From NCBI GenBank assembly GCA_034927505.1, contig JAYFPY010000052.1, positions 1 through 33,524 on the forward strand: a DNA stretch of 33,524 nucleotides. Reading direction: 5' to 3'. This document shows, piece after piece, positions 1-6,761 of this stretch. The number at the start of each line of letters is the position of its first letter. The first letter of the stretch is position 1. The stretch is from RUG100 sp034927505. Lineage in GTDB: Bacteria > Bacillota > Clostridia > Peptostreptococcales > Anaerovoracaceae. Position numbers and translations under genes: made by a program. The notes under the pieces are model-generated. The model was not told where the DNA came from and did not search any database. It saw nothing but the letters and a program-made list of their open reading frames with translations.

Positions 1-385
1 CTGAAGCGTAGCTGCTGTGACCGTGACTTGAGAGCCATGACGCCAGTTTCTTCTGACCGGGATATCCGTAGCAGTAATACATGGTCTTGGCCACCTTGCT
101 GCTGTCGGACATCGCCGATGCTTTTCTCGATCCTGTGTCCGGAGGCACTTCGTTCGGCTGCAGGCAGTATGCCTGTCTCGTTTTTCCGTTGACCGTCACT
201 GTGTAGTGATGTGCAAGTCCGGATCCTCCATAGGTATACGATGCGCTGCTCTTGTCAAGTTTGACAGATATGGTATCTGCCGCATAGGCATTCTCAGTCC
301 CTGTGAGCATTGCGACCGGCATATATGCTACTGTGATCAGCACTGCCATAAGCGCCACGAACCATTTTTTCTTTGTGATACTCAT
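1..385 (-). CDS. Secreted thioester-domain surface adhesin, 5' part only
   Basis: This gene starts at 385 and runs off the left edge, so only the first 128 codons are seen. The start ATG follows a GGAGA ribosome site. The N-terminus is a signal peptide: lysines at residues 5-7, a hydrophobic run, and a likely cleavage after the AYA near residue 36. After it comes a beta-rich segment with the motif AYCLQP near residue 73, then a YYCYGYPG stretch. A Cys following an aromatic residue, with proline- and glycine-rich sequence after it, is the signature of thioester domains (TED), in which Cys and a downstream Gln form an internal thioester that bonds covalently to host or partner proteins. The Gln lies outside the window. 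Such proteins usually continue into SpaA/Cna-type repeats and an LPxTG anchor. It lies downstream of parA-parB and is probably cargo of the same element. The family call is from motif recall; moderately sure. Confidence 0.68.
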   Translation of the reverse strand, partial: MSITKKKWFVALMAVLITVAYMPVAMLTGTENAYAADTISVKLDKSSASYTYGGSGLAHHYTVTVNGKTRQAYCLQPNEVPPDTGSRKASAMSDSSKVAKTMYYCYGYPGQKKLASWLSSHGHSSYAS

Positions 386-407
386 TGATCATTCTCCTTC
401 CGGGCAT

Positions 408-441
408 AAAAAAATAGCGAATGCATTTGATGCATAACGCT
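408..441 (-). terminator. Intrinsic terminator or attenuator just before the adhesin gene
   Basis: Read on the minus strand, AGCG and ATGCAT arms pair with ATGCAT and CGCT around a CAA loop, followed by A and seven T. The U-tract ends about 22 nt before the adhesin start codon, leaving room only for the ribosome site. It terminates the parA-parB transcript, and also any promoter for the adhesin that lies within 442-562. Confidence 0.7.
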
Positions 442-562
442 TTCTCGCCGCCCATATATGTTTTTGTTTTTCCGTAAGTTAACTGCTGGTAGTTACATGA
501 AGTAGGGGTGTGGGGAAGAACGGTCTAAGGTACTCCTCATGCGACCGCATATCTCCGCATCC

Positions 563-1516
563 CTATCTCTCGTTATCGCGTTCTTTCCTGCTGAGATACC
601 TGCCGTAGTATTCCATTGCTGCCGCAACGAAATCTTCCCTCTTTGATACCGGAAGATCCTTTGGGAACAGTTCTTTGAACCTGTCTCCTCTGAGGACTAT
701 CCTCTCCTTCTGGTTTGGCTTTTCCTCCAGCATTATCGCTTCGATCGCTTCAGGCGTGAGTTTGCCTTCCTCAGACATCTTTCTTATCCTTATCGCCTGT
801 GCATGAGTCGGGGTGCATTGCTCCATCTCTATGCTTCCAACAAGATCTTTCTGCTGTTCCTTTGGAAGATACGACAGTTCTACAGCCGGCCTAAGAGCTA
901 TCTGCCCTTCATCGACCAGTTCAAGAAGCTCAGGCTTCAGTTCAGTCAGGCGGATATATCGTCTCACCTGATCTTTACTTTCACCTACCTGCTCTGCGAG
1001 AATGTCTCTTGATTTTTGCCCTTTTAAATGGTGCTCCACTGGCGCACCATTTGTCATGGCTGGTCTTCCTGGCATTCTTCTCATCGCTTCAAGCCTCATC
1101 TTGTATGCAAAGGCTTTCTCGCTCGGAAGAATAGTGGTCCTCTGAAAGTTCGACTCCACCATGAATATGGTAGCCTCGTCTCTTGTCATGTCCACTACCT
1201 CTGAACGAAGCGTTTCAAGTCCCGCAAGTTCGCAGGCTCTCTTCCTTCTGTGGCCGGATATTATCTCATATCTGCCGTCCTCTTTTTTTCTGAGAGTAGC
1301 AGGAGTGATTATCCCGTTTGCCTTTACGCTATCCACAAGATTCATCATGTCCTCGTCATCCTTTACCTTGAAGGGATGCTCCGGGAACGGGTCTATCTGA
1401 TCCAGAGGTATCTCATATATCTTCTTCAGCTTGGCTTCATCTCTTTCTGCCTGCGTTGAAAAGATATCATCTATCCCCGGAAGACCGAAGTCTATCGGTT
1501 CTCGCTTTTTCGCCAT
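563..1516 (-). CDS. parB: ParB/Spo0J-family partition protein
   Basis: A 317-residue ParB-family DNA-binding protein. The N-terminal ParB/Srx-type nuclease-like domain spans about residues 33-125 and contains the ISGHRRKRA motif, the CTP/phosphate-binding box of ParB proteins. A helix-turn-helix region follows (about 165-215, around SRDILAEQVGESKDQVRRYIR). ParB binds a centromere-like parS site and, with ParA, segregates plasmids or stabilises integrative elements. Its first 50 bases overlap the end of parA, so the two are translationally coupled; its own GGGAGG ribosome site lies inside parA. This sequence type resembles ParB proteins of clostridial conjugative elements more than chromosomal Spo0J, judged by recall. 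The gene contains a 9-bp inverted repeat that could be a parS. Confidence 0.88.
   Translation of the reverse strand: MAKKREPIDFGLPGIDDIFSTQAERDEAKLKKIYEIPLDQIDPFPEHPFKVKDDEDMMNLVDSVKANGIITPATLRKKEDGRYEIISGHRRKRACELAGLETLRSEVVDMTRDEATIFMVESNFQRTTILPSEKAFAYKMRLEAMRRMPGRPAMTNGAPVEHHLKGQKSRDILAEQVGESKDQVRRYIRLTELKPELLELVDEGQIALRPAVELSYLPKEQQKDLVGSIEMEQCTPTHAQAIRIRKMSEEGKLTPEAIEAIMLEEKPNQKERIVLRGDRFKELFPKDLPVSKREDFVAAAMEYYGRYLSRKERDNER
1026..1052. repeat. 9-bp inverted repeat inside parB, candidate parS
   Basis: AAATGGTGC at 1026-1034 is matched exactly by GCACCATTT at 1044-1052 with a 9-nt spacer. It lies in the coding sequence between the ParB nuclease-like domain and the helix-turn-helix. It may be a binding site for this ParB, or a by-product of the local codons. 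Confidence 0.4.
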
Positions 1517-2297
1517 CCTTAAGCACCTCCCTTGTCAGCTCTGCGTATGCCGCAGCAGGTTTGCTGTCCGCGTCATATGAATATATGCTTTCTCCTCTTC
1601 CACTTGCCTCGGCAGCTTTCACTCCTACCGGTATCTGAGCGCTGTATATCCTGATGCCTGCCCCATAGTTCTTTCTGATAGCCTCGATAGTTTCCTTTGC
1701 AAGGCTCGTCCTCTGATCTATGAGCGTCATCACGATACCGCCTATCTTAAGATCCGGATTGAGCTGTCTCTGCACCTTTGCTACATTGTACAAAAGCTGC
1801 GTCATACCCTTTGCCGGAAGATACTGTGCCTGTACCGGTATGATGACCTTGTCCGCTGCTGTAAGCGCATTGATGGTCAGCATCCCAAGAGACGGCATGC
1901 AGTCGATTATGACGTAATCATAACTGTTCTTCACCTGTCTCAGATAGTTCTTCAGCACATTCTCTCTGCTCATGACATTCACAAGGCTCAGCTCGAACTG
2001 CGACAGCTCGATGTTTGATGGAAGCACGTCCATTCCTTCGTTGTGATGGAGTATACCTTCCTTCGGATCGAACGATTCATCGTTTCTCACTTTGCTAAGG
2101 ACCGACACTATGGTCTCATCCAGTGCATCGGTGTTCTTCCATCCAAGGCATGCGCTAAGGTCTGCCTGCGGATCTGCATCGATAAGCAGTACCTTCTTAC
2201 CGCTCATCGCGAGTCCTGCTCCAAGATTCACGGCTGTGGTCGTCTTTCCGACGCCGCCCTTCTGATTACATATAGCTATAACTTCTGCTTGTTTCAT
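1467..2297 (-). CDS. parA: ParA-family partition ATPase
   Basis: A 276-residue Walker-type ATPase of the ParA/Soj family. The deviant Walker A motif KGGVGKTT lies at about residues 13-20, the IDADPQ (A') motif at about 40-45, and the Walker B region (YVIIDCMPSLG) near residue 130. ParA forms ATP-dependent assemblies on DNA and is driven by ParB to move or hold a replicon. There is no N-terminal DNA-binding extension, so it is a small (type Ib or chromosomal-like) ParA. The start ATG follows GGGAGGAG at good spacing. It overlaps parB by 50 bases. Together with the adhesin and the small ORF upstream, it marks the left 3.4 kb as part of a mobile or formerly mobile element. Confidence 0.9.
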   Translation of the reverse strand: MKQAEVIAICNQKGGVGKTTTAVNLGAGLAMSGKKVLLIDADPQADLSACLGWKNTDALDETIVSVLSKVRNDESFDPKEGILHHNEGMDVLPSNIELSQFELSLVNVMSRENVLKNYLRQVKNSYDYVIIDCMPSLGMLTINALTAADKVIIPVQAQYLPAKGMTQLLYNVAKVQRQLNPDLKIGGIVMTLIDQRTSLAKETIEAIRKNYGAGIRIYSAQIPVGVKAAEASGRGESIYSYDADSKPAAAYAELTREVLKDGEKARTDRLRSSGDR

Positions 2298-2423
2298 CTG
2301 GTTCTCCTCCCTTCAGTTTGATCATCGCGGCACGCTTCGCTTTTGAACACGCCGGATGTATGCCTGCCTGTCGGCAGACTTCTGCAAGAACCAATACAAA
2401 AGAAATTCTTATCTAAAAGAGGA

Positions 2424-2879
2424 TCAAGAGAAAAACTCTGCTTTCCTTCCTTCACGGCTTCTTTCCATCTCCTGTTTTTTTGCAATGATTCTTAAATGCA
2501 TTTCCATCAGATATTCATCGATTTCATCGGTATCAAGAAACAAAAGCAGGAAATCCTCATATGCATTGTCATATAACTCATCGAATCCCGAAAGGAGTTC
2601 CAGGCGTTCGGTGACATCTTCTCTACCTGCATAGCGAAATATCTCTCCAAGCACTTTGGTCCCTTCAAAATACGCTTCTCTTCTGTACATGCTGTCTACA
2701 AGACACATAAAATGGACTGCCGCTTCAGGATCTATCATTTCTTCCTGTACACAAAACTCAAAATCTTCCACTGCCTCTGCTGCAAGGTGTTCGATCAGAG
2801 GACAGTATTCGCTTTCGTCATCCTCTCTGCTGTAAAGCCCCGTCATTATTACTTTTATTGTTTCCTCTGTAGTTTTCAT
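2424..2879 (-). CDS. Hypothetical acidic helical protein of the element
   Basis: I do not recognise this 151-residue protein. I chose the ATG at 2879 (MKTTEETIKV) because GGAAGAGG lies just upstream; a longer frame to 2918 lacks a ribosome site. The sequence is Glu/Asp-rich and probably all helical, without membrane segments, signal peptide or cysteine motifs, and ends in a charged stretch. It lies between the 48-codon ORF and parA on the same strand, 126 bases before parA, so it is likely part of the same accessory transcription unit. Proteins of this kind are common uncharacterised passengers of integrative elements. Its function is unknown. Confidence 0.6.
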   Translation of the reverse strand: MKTTEETIKVIMTGLYSREDDESEYCPLIEHLAAEAVEDFEFCVQEEMIDPEAAVHFMCLVDSMYRREAYFEGTKVLGEIFRYAGREDVTERLELLSGFDELYDNAYEDFLLLFLDTDEIDEYLMEMHLRIIAKKQEMERSREGRKAEFFS

Positions 2880-2929
2880 TATCCTTACCTCTTCCTTTCC
2901 CCGGTGATGCCGGTCCAAAAATTACTAAA

Positions 2930-2951
2930 GCTCTGCATATTTCAGCAGAGC
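2930..2951 (-). terminator. Weak hairpin between the two small genes
   Basis: A 7-bp stem (GCTCTGC paired with GCAGAGC, 8-nt loop). On the minus strand it is followed by TTTAGTAATTTTT, an imperfect U-rich tract. It could terminate partially after the 48-codon gene. Confidence 0.4.
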
Positions 2952-3000
2952 AATGTAATATGCCTTAGGCATCATTATTCAGGAAAGGATCTAAGTTTCT

Positions 3001-3147
3001 CTATCCAAACAGCTTCAGGATGAGATCATCCACGGCATCAGTATATCTGCCTTCTTTTATGAGGTTGTTTCTGAGTTCTACCAGACTGAAGAGTATGAGC
3101 TGGCTCTCATCGTCTGTTACGTTCATCTTTATCTTCTTATCAAACAT
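3001..3147 (-). CDS. Small conserved-type ORF of integrative elements (48 aa)
   Basis: A 48-residue protein starting MFDKKIKMNVTDDE and ending in DDLILKLFG. It has a strong ribosome site (AGGAGGTGG, 6-7 nt before the ATG) and a clean stop. The pattern, a short beta-like start with a TDDE box, then a helix with LVELRNNLI and GRYTDAVDDLI, matches my memory of a small uncharacterised protein repeatedly found in clostridial integrative and conjugative elements. Its function is unknown. It is the gene nearest the guaA junction in this window. Confidence 0.7.
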   Translation of the reverse strand: MFDKKIKMNVTDDESQLILFSLVELRNNLIKEGRYTDAVDDLILKLFG

Positions 3148-3284
3148 AGTATCCACCTCCTGCTTTGTTCTATGTGGAGTATCTTTTACTAGATTTTACT
3201 AACAGAAATATCAAGTTGCAATTATACGATTTCTCATGCCATCTTTGACTTTGAGTACATTTGGCATCACAATAGCAAATAGAC

Positions 3285-3329
3285 ATAAAAAAGCAGCGTA
3301 TACATTGAAATACCAACAATACGCTGCTT
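3285..3329 (-). terminator. Intrinsic terminator downstream of guaA
   Basis: On the minus strand an 11-bp perfect stem (AAGCAGCGTAT with ATACGCTGCTT, 17-nt loop) is followed by a T-rich tract. It lies 108 bases past the guaA stop and would end the guaB-guaA transcript before the accessory genes. Confidence 0.8.
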
Positions 3330-3344
3330 AATAAATTCTATGAA

Positions 3345-3366
3345 ATTGTAGAACCATTGTAGAACC
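3345..3366. repeat. Tandem 11-bp direct repeat between guaA and the accessory genes
   Basis: ATTGTAGAACC occurs twice head to tail (3345-3355 and 3356-3366) in the non-coding DNA about 70 bases past the guaA stop. Short direct repeats near an element end can be integrase arm-binding sites. Apart from this and the terminator, 3148-3436 holds nothing I can name; I see no integrase remnant. Confidence 0.5.
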
Positions 3367-3436
3367 ACGGCATTTTGCCGAATCGCTGAATCCCAGTGAT
3401 TTCAACGGTTTTATCGACTATGAAAGCCCCTGGCGT

Positions 3437-5029
3437 CTATTCGAACTCTATAGTCCCGGGCGGCTTGCTCGTGCAGTCATAGACTACTCGATTGACGTGG
3501 TCTACTTCGTTGACGATCCTGTTGGTGACTTTATCCAGCAGGTCCCATGGCAGCTGTGCCGCTGTTGCGGTCATAAAGTCGCTGGTGCAGACTGCGCGCA
3601 GGGCTATGGCGTAATCATATGTCCTGAAGTCGCCCATGACTCCTACGGAACGCATGTTGGTCAGTGCGGCAAAGTACTGGCCCAGTCCTTCGAAAACAGT
3701 TCTCGGAGAACCGTCTTCTTTCATGACGTCGTCATTTACCAGACTGCCCTTGTAGTTCGCTATTTCTTCTCTGTAGATTGCATCGGCTTCCTGTACGATC
3801 TTTACTTTTTCTTCAGTCACATCGCCGATGATCCTGATGGCAAGACCCGGCCCCGGGAACGGCTGACGTGACACCAGATATTCGGGTATGCCCAGTTCGC
3901 GTCCGGCGCGCCTTACTTCATCTTTGAAGAGCATGCGCAAAGGCTCGACTATGTCTTTGAAGTCTACGTGATCCGGCAGTCCGCCTACGTTGTGGTGAGA
4001 CTTGATCACCGCCGAGTCGCCCAGACCGCTTTCTATTACATCCGGATAGATGGTCCCCTGTACCAGGAAATCCACTGCTCCGACTTTCTTTGCTTCTTCT
4101 TCGAAGACTCTGATGAATTCTTCTCCGATTATTTTTCTTTTCTTTTCCGGTTCGCTGATTCCGGACAGTTTATCGTAGAATCTCTGCTGTGCATCAACGC
4201 GGATGAAATTCAGATCGTAAGGGCCGTCAGGTCCAAACACTGCTTCTACTTCATCGCCTTCATCTTTTCTAAGCAGGCCGTGATCAACGAATACGCAGGT
4301 CAGCTGTTTGCCCACTGCCTTTGACAGCATTACTGCCGCCACTGATGAATCTACGCCGCCGCTGAGTGCGCATAGGACTTTGCCGTCACCGACTTTTTTT
4401 CGGATGTCAGCTATGGAGCTCTCTACGAATGAGTCCATCTTCCAGTCGCCTGCGCATTTGCACACATCCATGACGAAAGATCTCAGGACTTTCATTCCTT
4501 CAACGGTGTGCATCACTTCCGGATGGAACTGAGTTGCGTAGAATCCCTTAGAAGAACATTCCATTGCCGCAACCGGACATACCGGCGTGTTCGCCGTTGC
4601 TTTGAATCCGTCCGGCACTGCTGCGATGTAATCCGTGTGGCTCATCCATGCGATGGTCTCTTTAGAGACATCTGCGAAGAGCACCGAACTGGTGTCCACT
4701 GTGACTTCTGTCCGACCGTATTCGCTGGTGGGAGCCGTTTCGACTTTGCCGCCCAGAGCGTGAGCCATCAGCTGCGCTCCGTAGCAGATCCCCAAAACAG
4801 GGATTCCCAACTCGAATATTTCCGGATCGTATTTCAGGGCAGCTTTTCCGTAGACGCTGTTTGGCCCGCCGGTGAAGATTATACCTTTGTAATTCCTCTT
4901 TTTTATTTCGCTGACGCTGAGTGTGTACGGTTCCACCTCGGCGTATACGTGCAGCTCTCTCACGCGGCGCGCGATCAGCTGATTGTACTGTCCTCCAAAA
5001 TCCAGGACAAGGATCTTTTCTGTCTGCAT
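3437..5029 (-). CDS. guaA: GMP synthase (glutamine-hydrolysing)
   Basis: Converts XMP, ATP and glutamine to GMP, the last step of guanine nucleotide synthesis. The protein has 530 residues from the ATG at 5029, chosen because GAGG sits 9 nt upstream; a TTG two codons earlier is too close. The class I glutamine amidotransferase domain comes first, with nucleophile Cys82 (GICYGAQ) and His169/Glu171 (QFHPEV). The ATP-pyrophosphatase P-loop SGGVDS follows at 223-228, then the dimerisation domain ending in PPGTIEFE. Length is slightly above the usual 510-525. The start lies 6 bases after the guaB stop, so the two form an operon. The 3' end of guaA is a well-known integration target for genomic islands, and accessory genes begin just beyond it here. 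Confidence 0.97.
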   Translation of the reverse strand: MQTEKILVLDFGGQYNQLIARRVRELHVYAEVEPYTLSVSEIKKRNYKGIIFTGGPNSVYGKAALKYDPEIFELGIPVLGICYGAQLMAHALGGKVETAPTSEYGRTEVTVDTSSVLFADVSKETIAWMSHTDYIAAVPDGFKATANTPVCPVAAMECSSKGFYATQFHPEVMHTVEGMKVLRSFVMDVCKCAGDWKMDSFVESSIADIRKKVGDGKVLCALSGGVDSSVAAVMLSKAVGKQLTCVFVDHGLLRKDEGDEVEAVFGPDGPYDLNFIRVDAQQRFYDKLSGISEPEKKRKIIGEEFIRVFEEEAKKVGAVDFLVQGTIYPDVIESGLGDSAVIKSHHNVGGLPDHVDFKDIVEPLRMLFKDEVRRAGRELGIPEYLVSRQPFPGPGLAIRIIGDVTEEKVKIVQEADAIYREEIANYKGSLVNDDVMKEDGSPRTVFEGLGQYFAALTNMRSVGVMGDFRTYDYAIALRAVCTSDFMTATAAQLPWDLLDKVTNRIVNEVDHVNRVVYDCTSKPPGTIEFE

Positions 5030-5035
5030 TTTCAA

Positions 5036-6544
5036 TTACCTCATAATGCTGTTGGATGTATCCTTCTTTATTACGTCATGGGCTCCGCCTTCTACGATGC
5101 TGGTAGCCGAAACGAGAGTCAGTTTTGCATTTTCCTGCAGGTCTTTGATGGACAGGACACCGCAGTTGCACATGGTGGATTTCACCTTCTGCAGTGACTG
5201 CCTCACGTTGTCCGACAAGCTGCCGGCATACGGAACATATGAGTCGACGCCTTCTTCGAACGAAAGCTTGCTGTCTCCTCCCATGTCGTATCGCTGCCAG
5301 TTCCTCGCTCTGTTAGAACCTTCGCCCCAGTATTCCTTCACGTAATTGCCGTTGACATTCAGTCTGGAACCCGGTGATTCGTCGAATCTTGCAAAATATC
5401 TTCCCAGCATAAGAAAATCAGATCCCATGGCCAGCGCCAAGGTCATATGATAATCATATACGATGCCGCCGTCGGAGCATATGGGGATATATATCCCCGT
5501 TTTTTCGAAGTATTCGTTCCTGGCCTCAGCCACTTCTTTTACGGCGCTGGCCTGTCCGCGGCCGATACCCTTCTGCTCTCTGGTGATGCATATGGAACCG
5601 CCGCCGATCCCGATTTTTACAAAGTCGGCTCCGGCCTCAGCCAGATATTTGAATCCTTCTTTGTCTACAACATTTCCGGCTCCGATCTTTACATTGTCGC
5701 CGTATTTTTCTCTTACAAAATCTATAGTATCCTTCTGCCACTCCGAATAGCCTTCGGATGAGTCGATGCAGAGGATGTCGGCTCCGGCTTCTACCAGTGC
5801 CGGTATCCTCTCCGCATAATCTCTTGTGTTTACTCCGGCACCCACTACATATCTCTTGCGTGAGTCAAGCAGTTCGTTGGGGTTTGCCTTGTGGGAATCG
5901 TAGTCTTTTCTGAAGACAAAATGGGTCAGTCTCTGATTATCATCTATAATAGGAAGCGCATTAAGTTTGTTGTCCCAGAGAATGTCGTTGGCTTCAGATA
6001 ATGTTATACCCGTCCTGCCGTATACTATTTTCTCAAAGGGAGTCATGAATTCTGATACCTTTGTGTCAGGATCCATTCTGCTGACACGGTAATCCCTGCT
6101 GGTGACTATGCCCAGGAATTTTCCGTCTGCCGTTCCGCTGTCCGTTACGGCTGTCGTCGAATGCCCCGTGCTGTTTTTCAATTCCAGCACATCGGCCATA
6201 GTCTGGTCGGGACGGATATTGGCGTCGCTGGTCACAAATCCCGCCTTGTGATCCTTTACCTTCCTGATCATTTCCGCCTGGTTTTCTATAGTCTGAGATC
6301 CGAATACAAACGAAATCCCGCCTTCCTTCGCCAATGCCACTGCCAGATTATCGTCCGACACCGCCTGCATCACCGCTGAAACCAGTGGGATATTCATAGT
6401 TATCTCGGGCTCCTCGCCCTTCCTGAATTTTGTTATAGGTGTTTTTAGTGAAACGTTCTTCACCATGCATCCCTTTGCGGAATATCCGGGTACCAACAGA
6501 TATTCGTTGAAGGTCCTTGATGGATCTTTGTAATATGTCGCCAT
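5036..6544 (-). CDS. guaB: IMP dehydrogenase
   Basis: Oxidises IMP to XMP with NAD+, the committed step to GMP. I start it at the ATG at 6544 (MATYYKDPS), preceded by GGAGG; the frame stays open further upstream, but the promoter at 6584-6612 rules out a longer protein. The 502 residues form a TIM barrel with the tandem CBS pair inserted at about 95-220. The catalytic loop GGGSICITREQ carries Cys319, and the flap region around RNWQRYDMGG follows. The loop form with ICITREQKGIGRG is the variant common in Clostridia and Bacteroidetes. First gene of the guaB-guaA operon. Confidence 0.96.
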   Translation of the reverse strand: MATYYKDPSRTFNEYLLVPGYSAKGCMVKNVSLKTPITKFRKGEEPEITMNIPLVSAVMQAVSDDNLAVALAKEGGISFVFGSQTIENQAEMIRKVKDHKAGFVTSDANIRPDQTMADVLELKNSTGHSTTAVTDSGTADGKFLGIVTSRDYRVSRMDPDTKVSEFMTPFEKIVYGRTGITLSEANDILWDNKLNALPIIDDNQRLTHFVFRKDYDSHKANPNELLDSRKRYVVGAGVNTRDYAERIPALVEAGADILCIDSSEGYSEWQKDTIDFVREKYGDNVKIGAGNVVDKEGFKYLAEAGADFVKIGIGGGSICITREQKGIGRGQASAVKEVAEARNEYFEKTGIYIPICSDGGIVYDYHMTLALAMGSDFLMLGRYFARFDESPGSRLNVNGNYVKEYWGEGSNRARNWQRYDMGGDSKLSFEEGVDSYVPYAGSLSDNVRQSLQKVKSTMCNCGVLSIKDLQENAKLTLVSATSIVEGGAHDVIKKDTSNSIMR

Positions 6545-6583
6545 TTGTGCCTCCTTATTGATCTTTTCGTTCTTTAATAATTC

Positions 6584-6612
6584 ATTGTATAACAAAAAAG
6601 GGCAGTTTTCAA
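6584..6612 (-). promoter_or_regulatory. Sigma-A promoter of guaB-guaA
   Basis: TTGAAA and TACAAT separated by 17 nt on the minus strand, placing transcription start near 6577, about 33 nt before the guaB ATG. The leader is too short for a purine riboswitch. Confidence 0.75.
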
Positions 6613-6644
6613 TGATTTTTGCCATTTCAAACCGCCTCTTTTCC

Positions 6645-6661
6645 GTTCCGCATTGCGGAAC
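6645..6661. promoter_or_regulatory. 17-bp perfect palindrome, candidate operator
   Basis: GTTCCGCA, one central base, then TGCGGAAC, a perfect 8+1+8 palindrome between the divergent guaB and aldehyde dehydrogenase promoters. A related half-site, ATTGCGGAC, lies at 6673-6681. It is centred about 38 nt upstream of the -35 box of the aldehyde dehydrogenase promoter. The form resembles operators of IclR- or GntR-type regulators. No protein can be assigned from sequence alone. Confidence 0.5.
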
Positions 6662-6690
6662 ACCCCGGCCGTATTGCGGACCCCCTCCCA

Positions 6691-6719
6691 TTGACCATCT
6701 GAATTTTCAGACATAAAAT
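6691..6719 (+). promoter_or_regulatory. Sigma-A promoter of the aldehyde dehydrogenase-FIST operon
   Basis: TTGACC and TAAAAT with exactly 17 nt between them, 42 bases before the start codon of the aldehyde dehydrogenase gene, which also has an AGGAGG ribosome site. Confidence 0.8.
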
Positions 6720-6761
6720 ATATGTATAAGAACGATAGAAGAGAAAAAGGAGGAATCCAAA

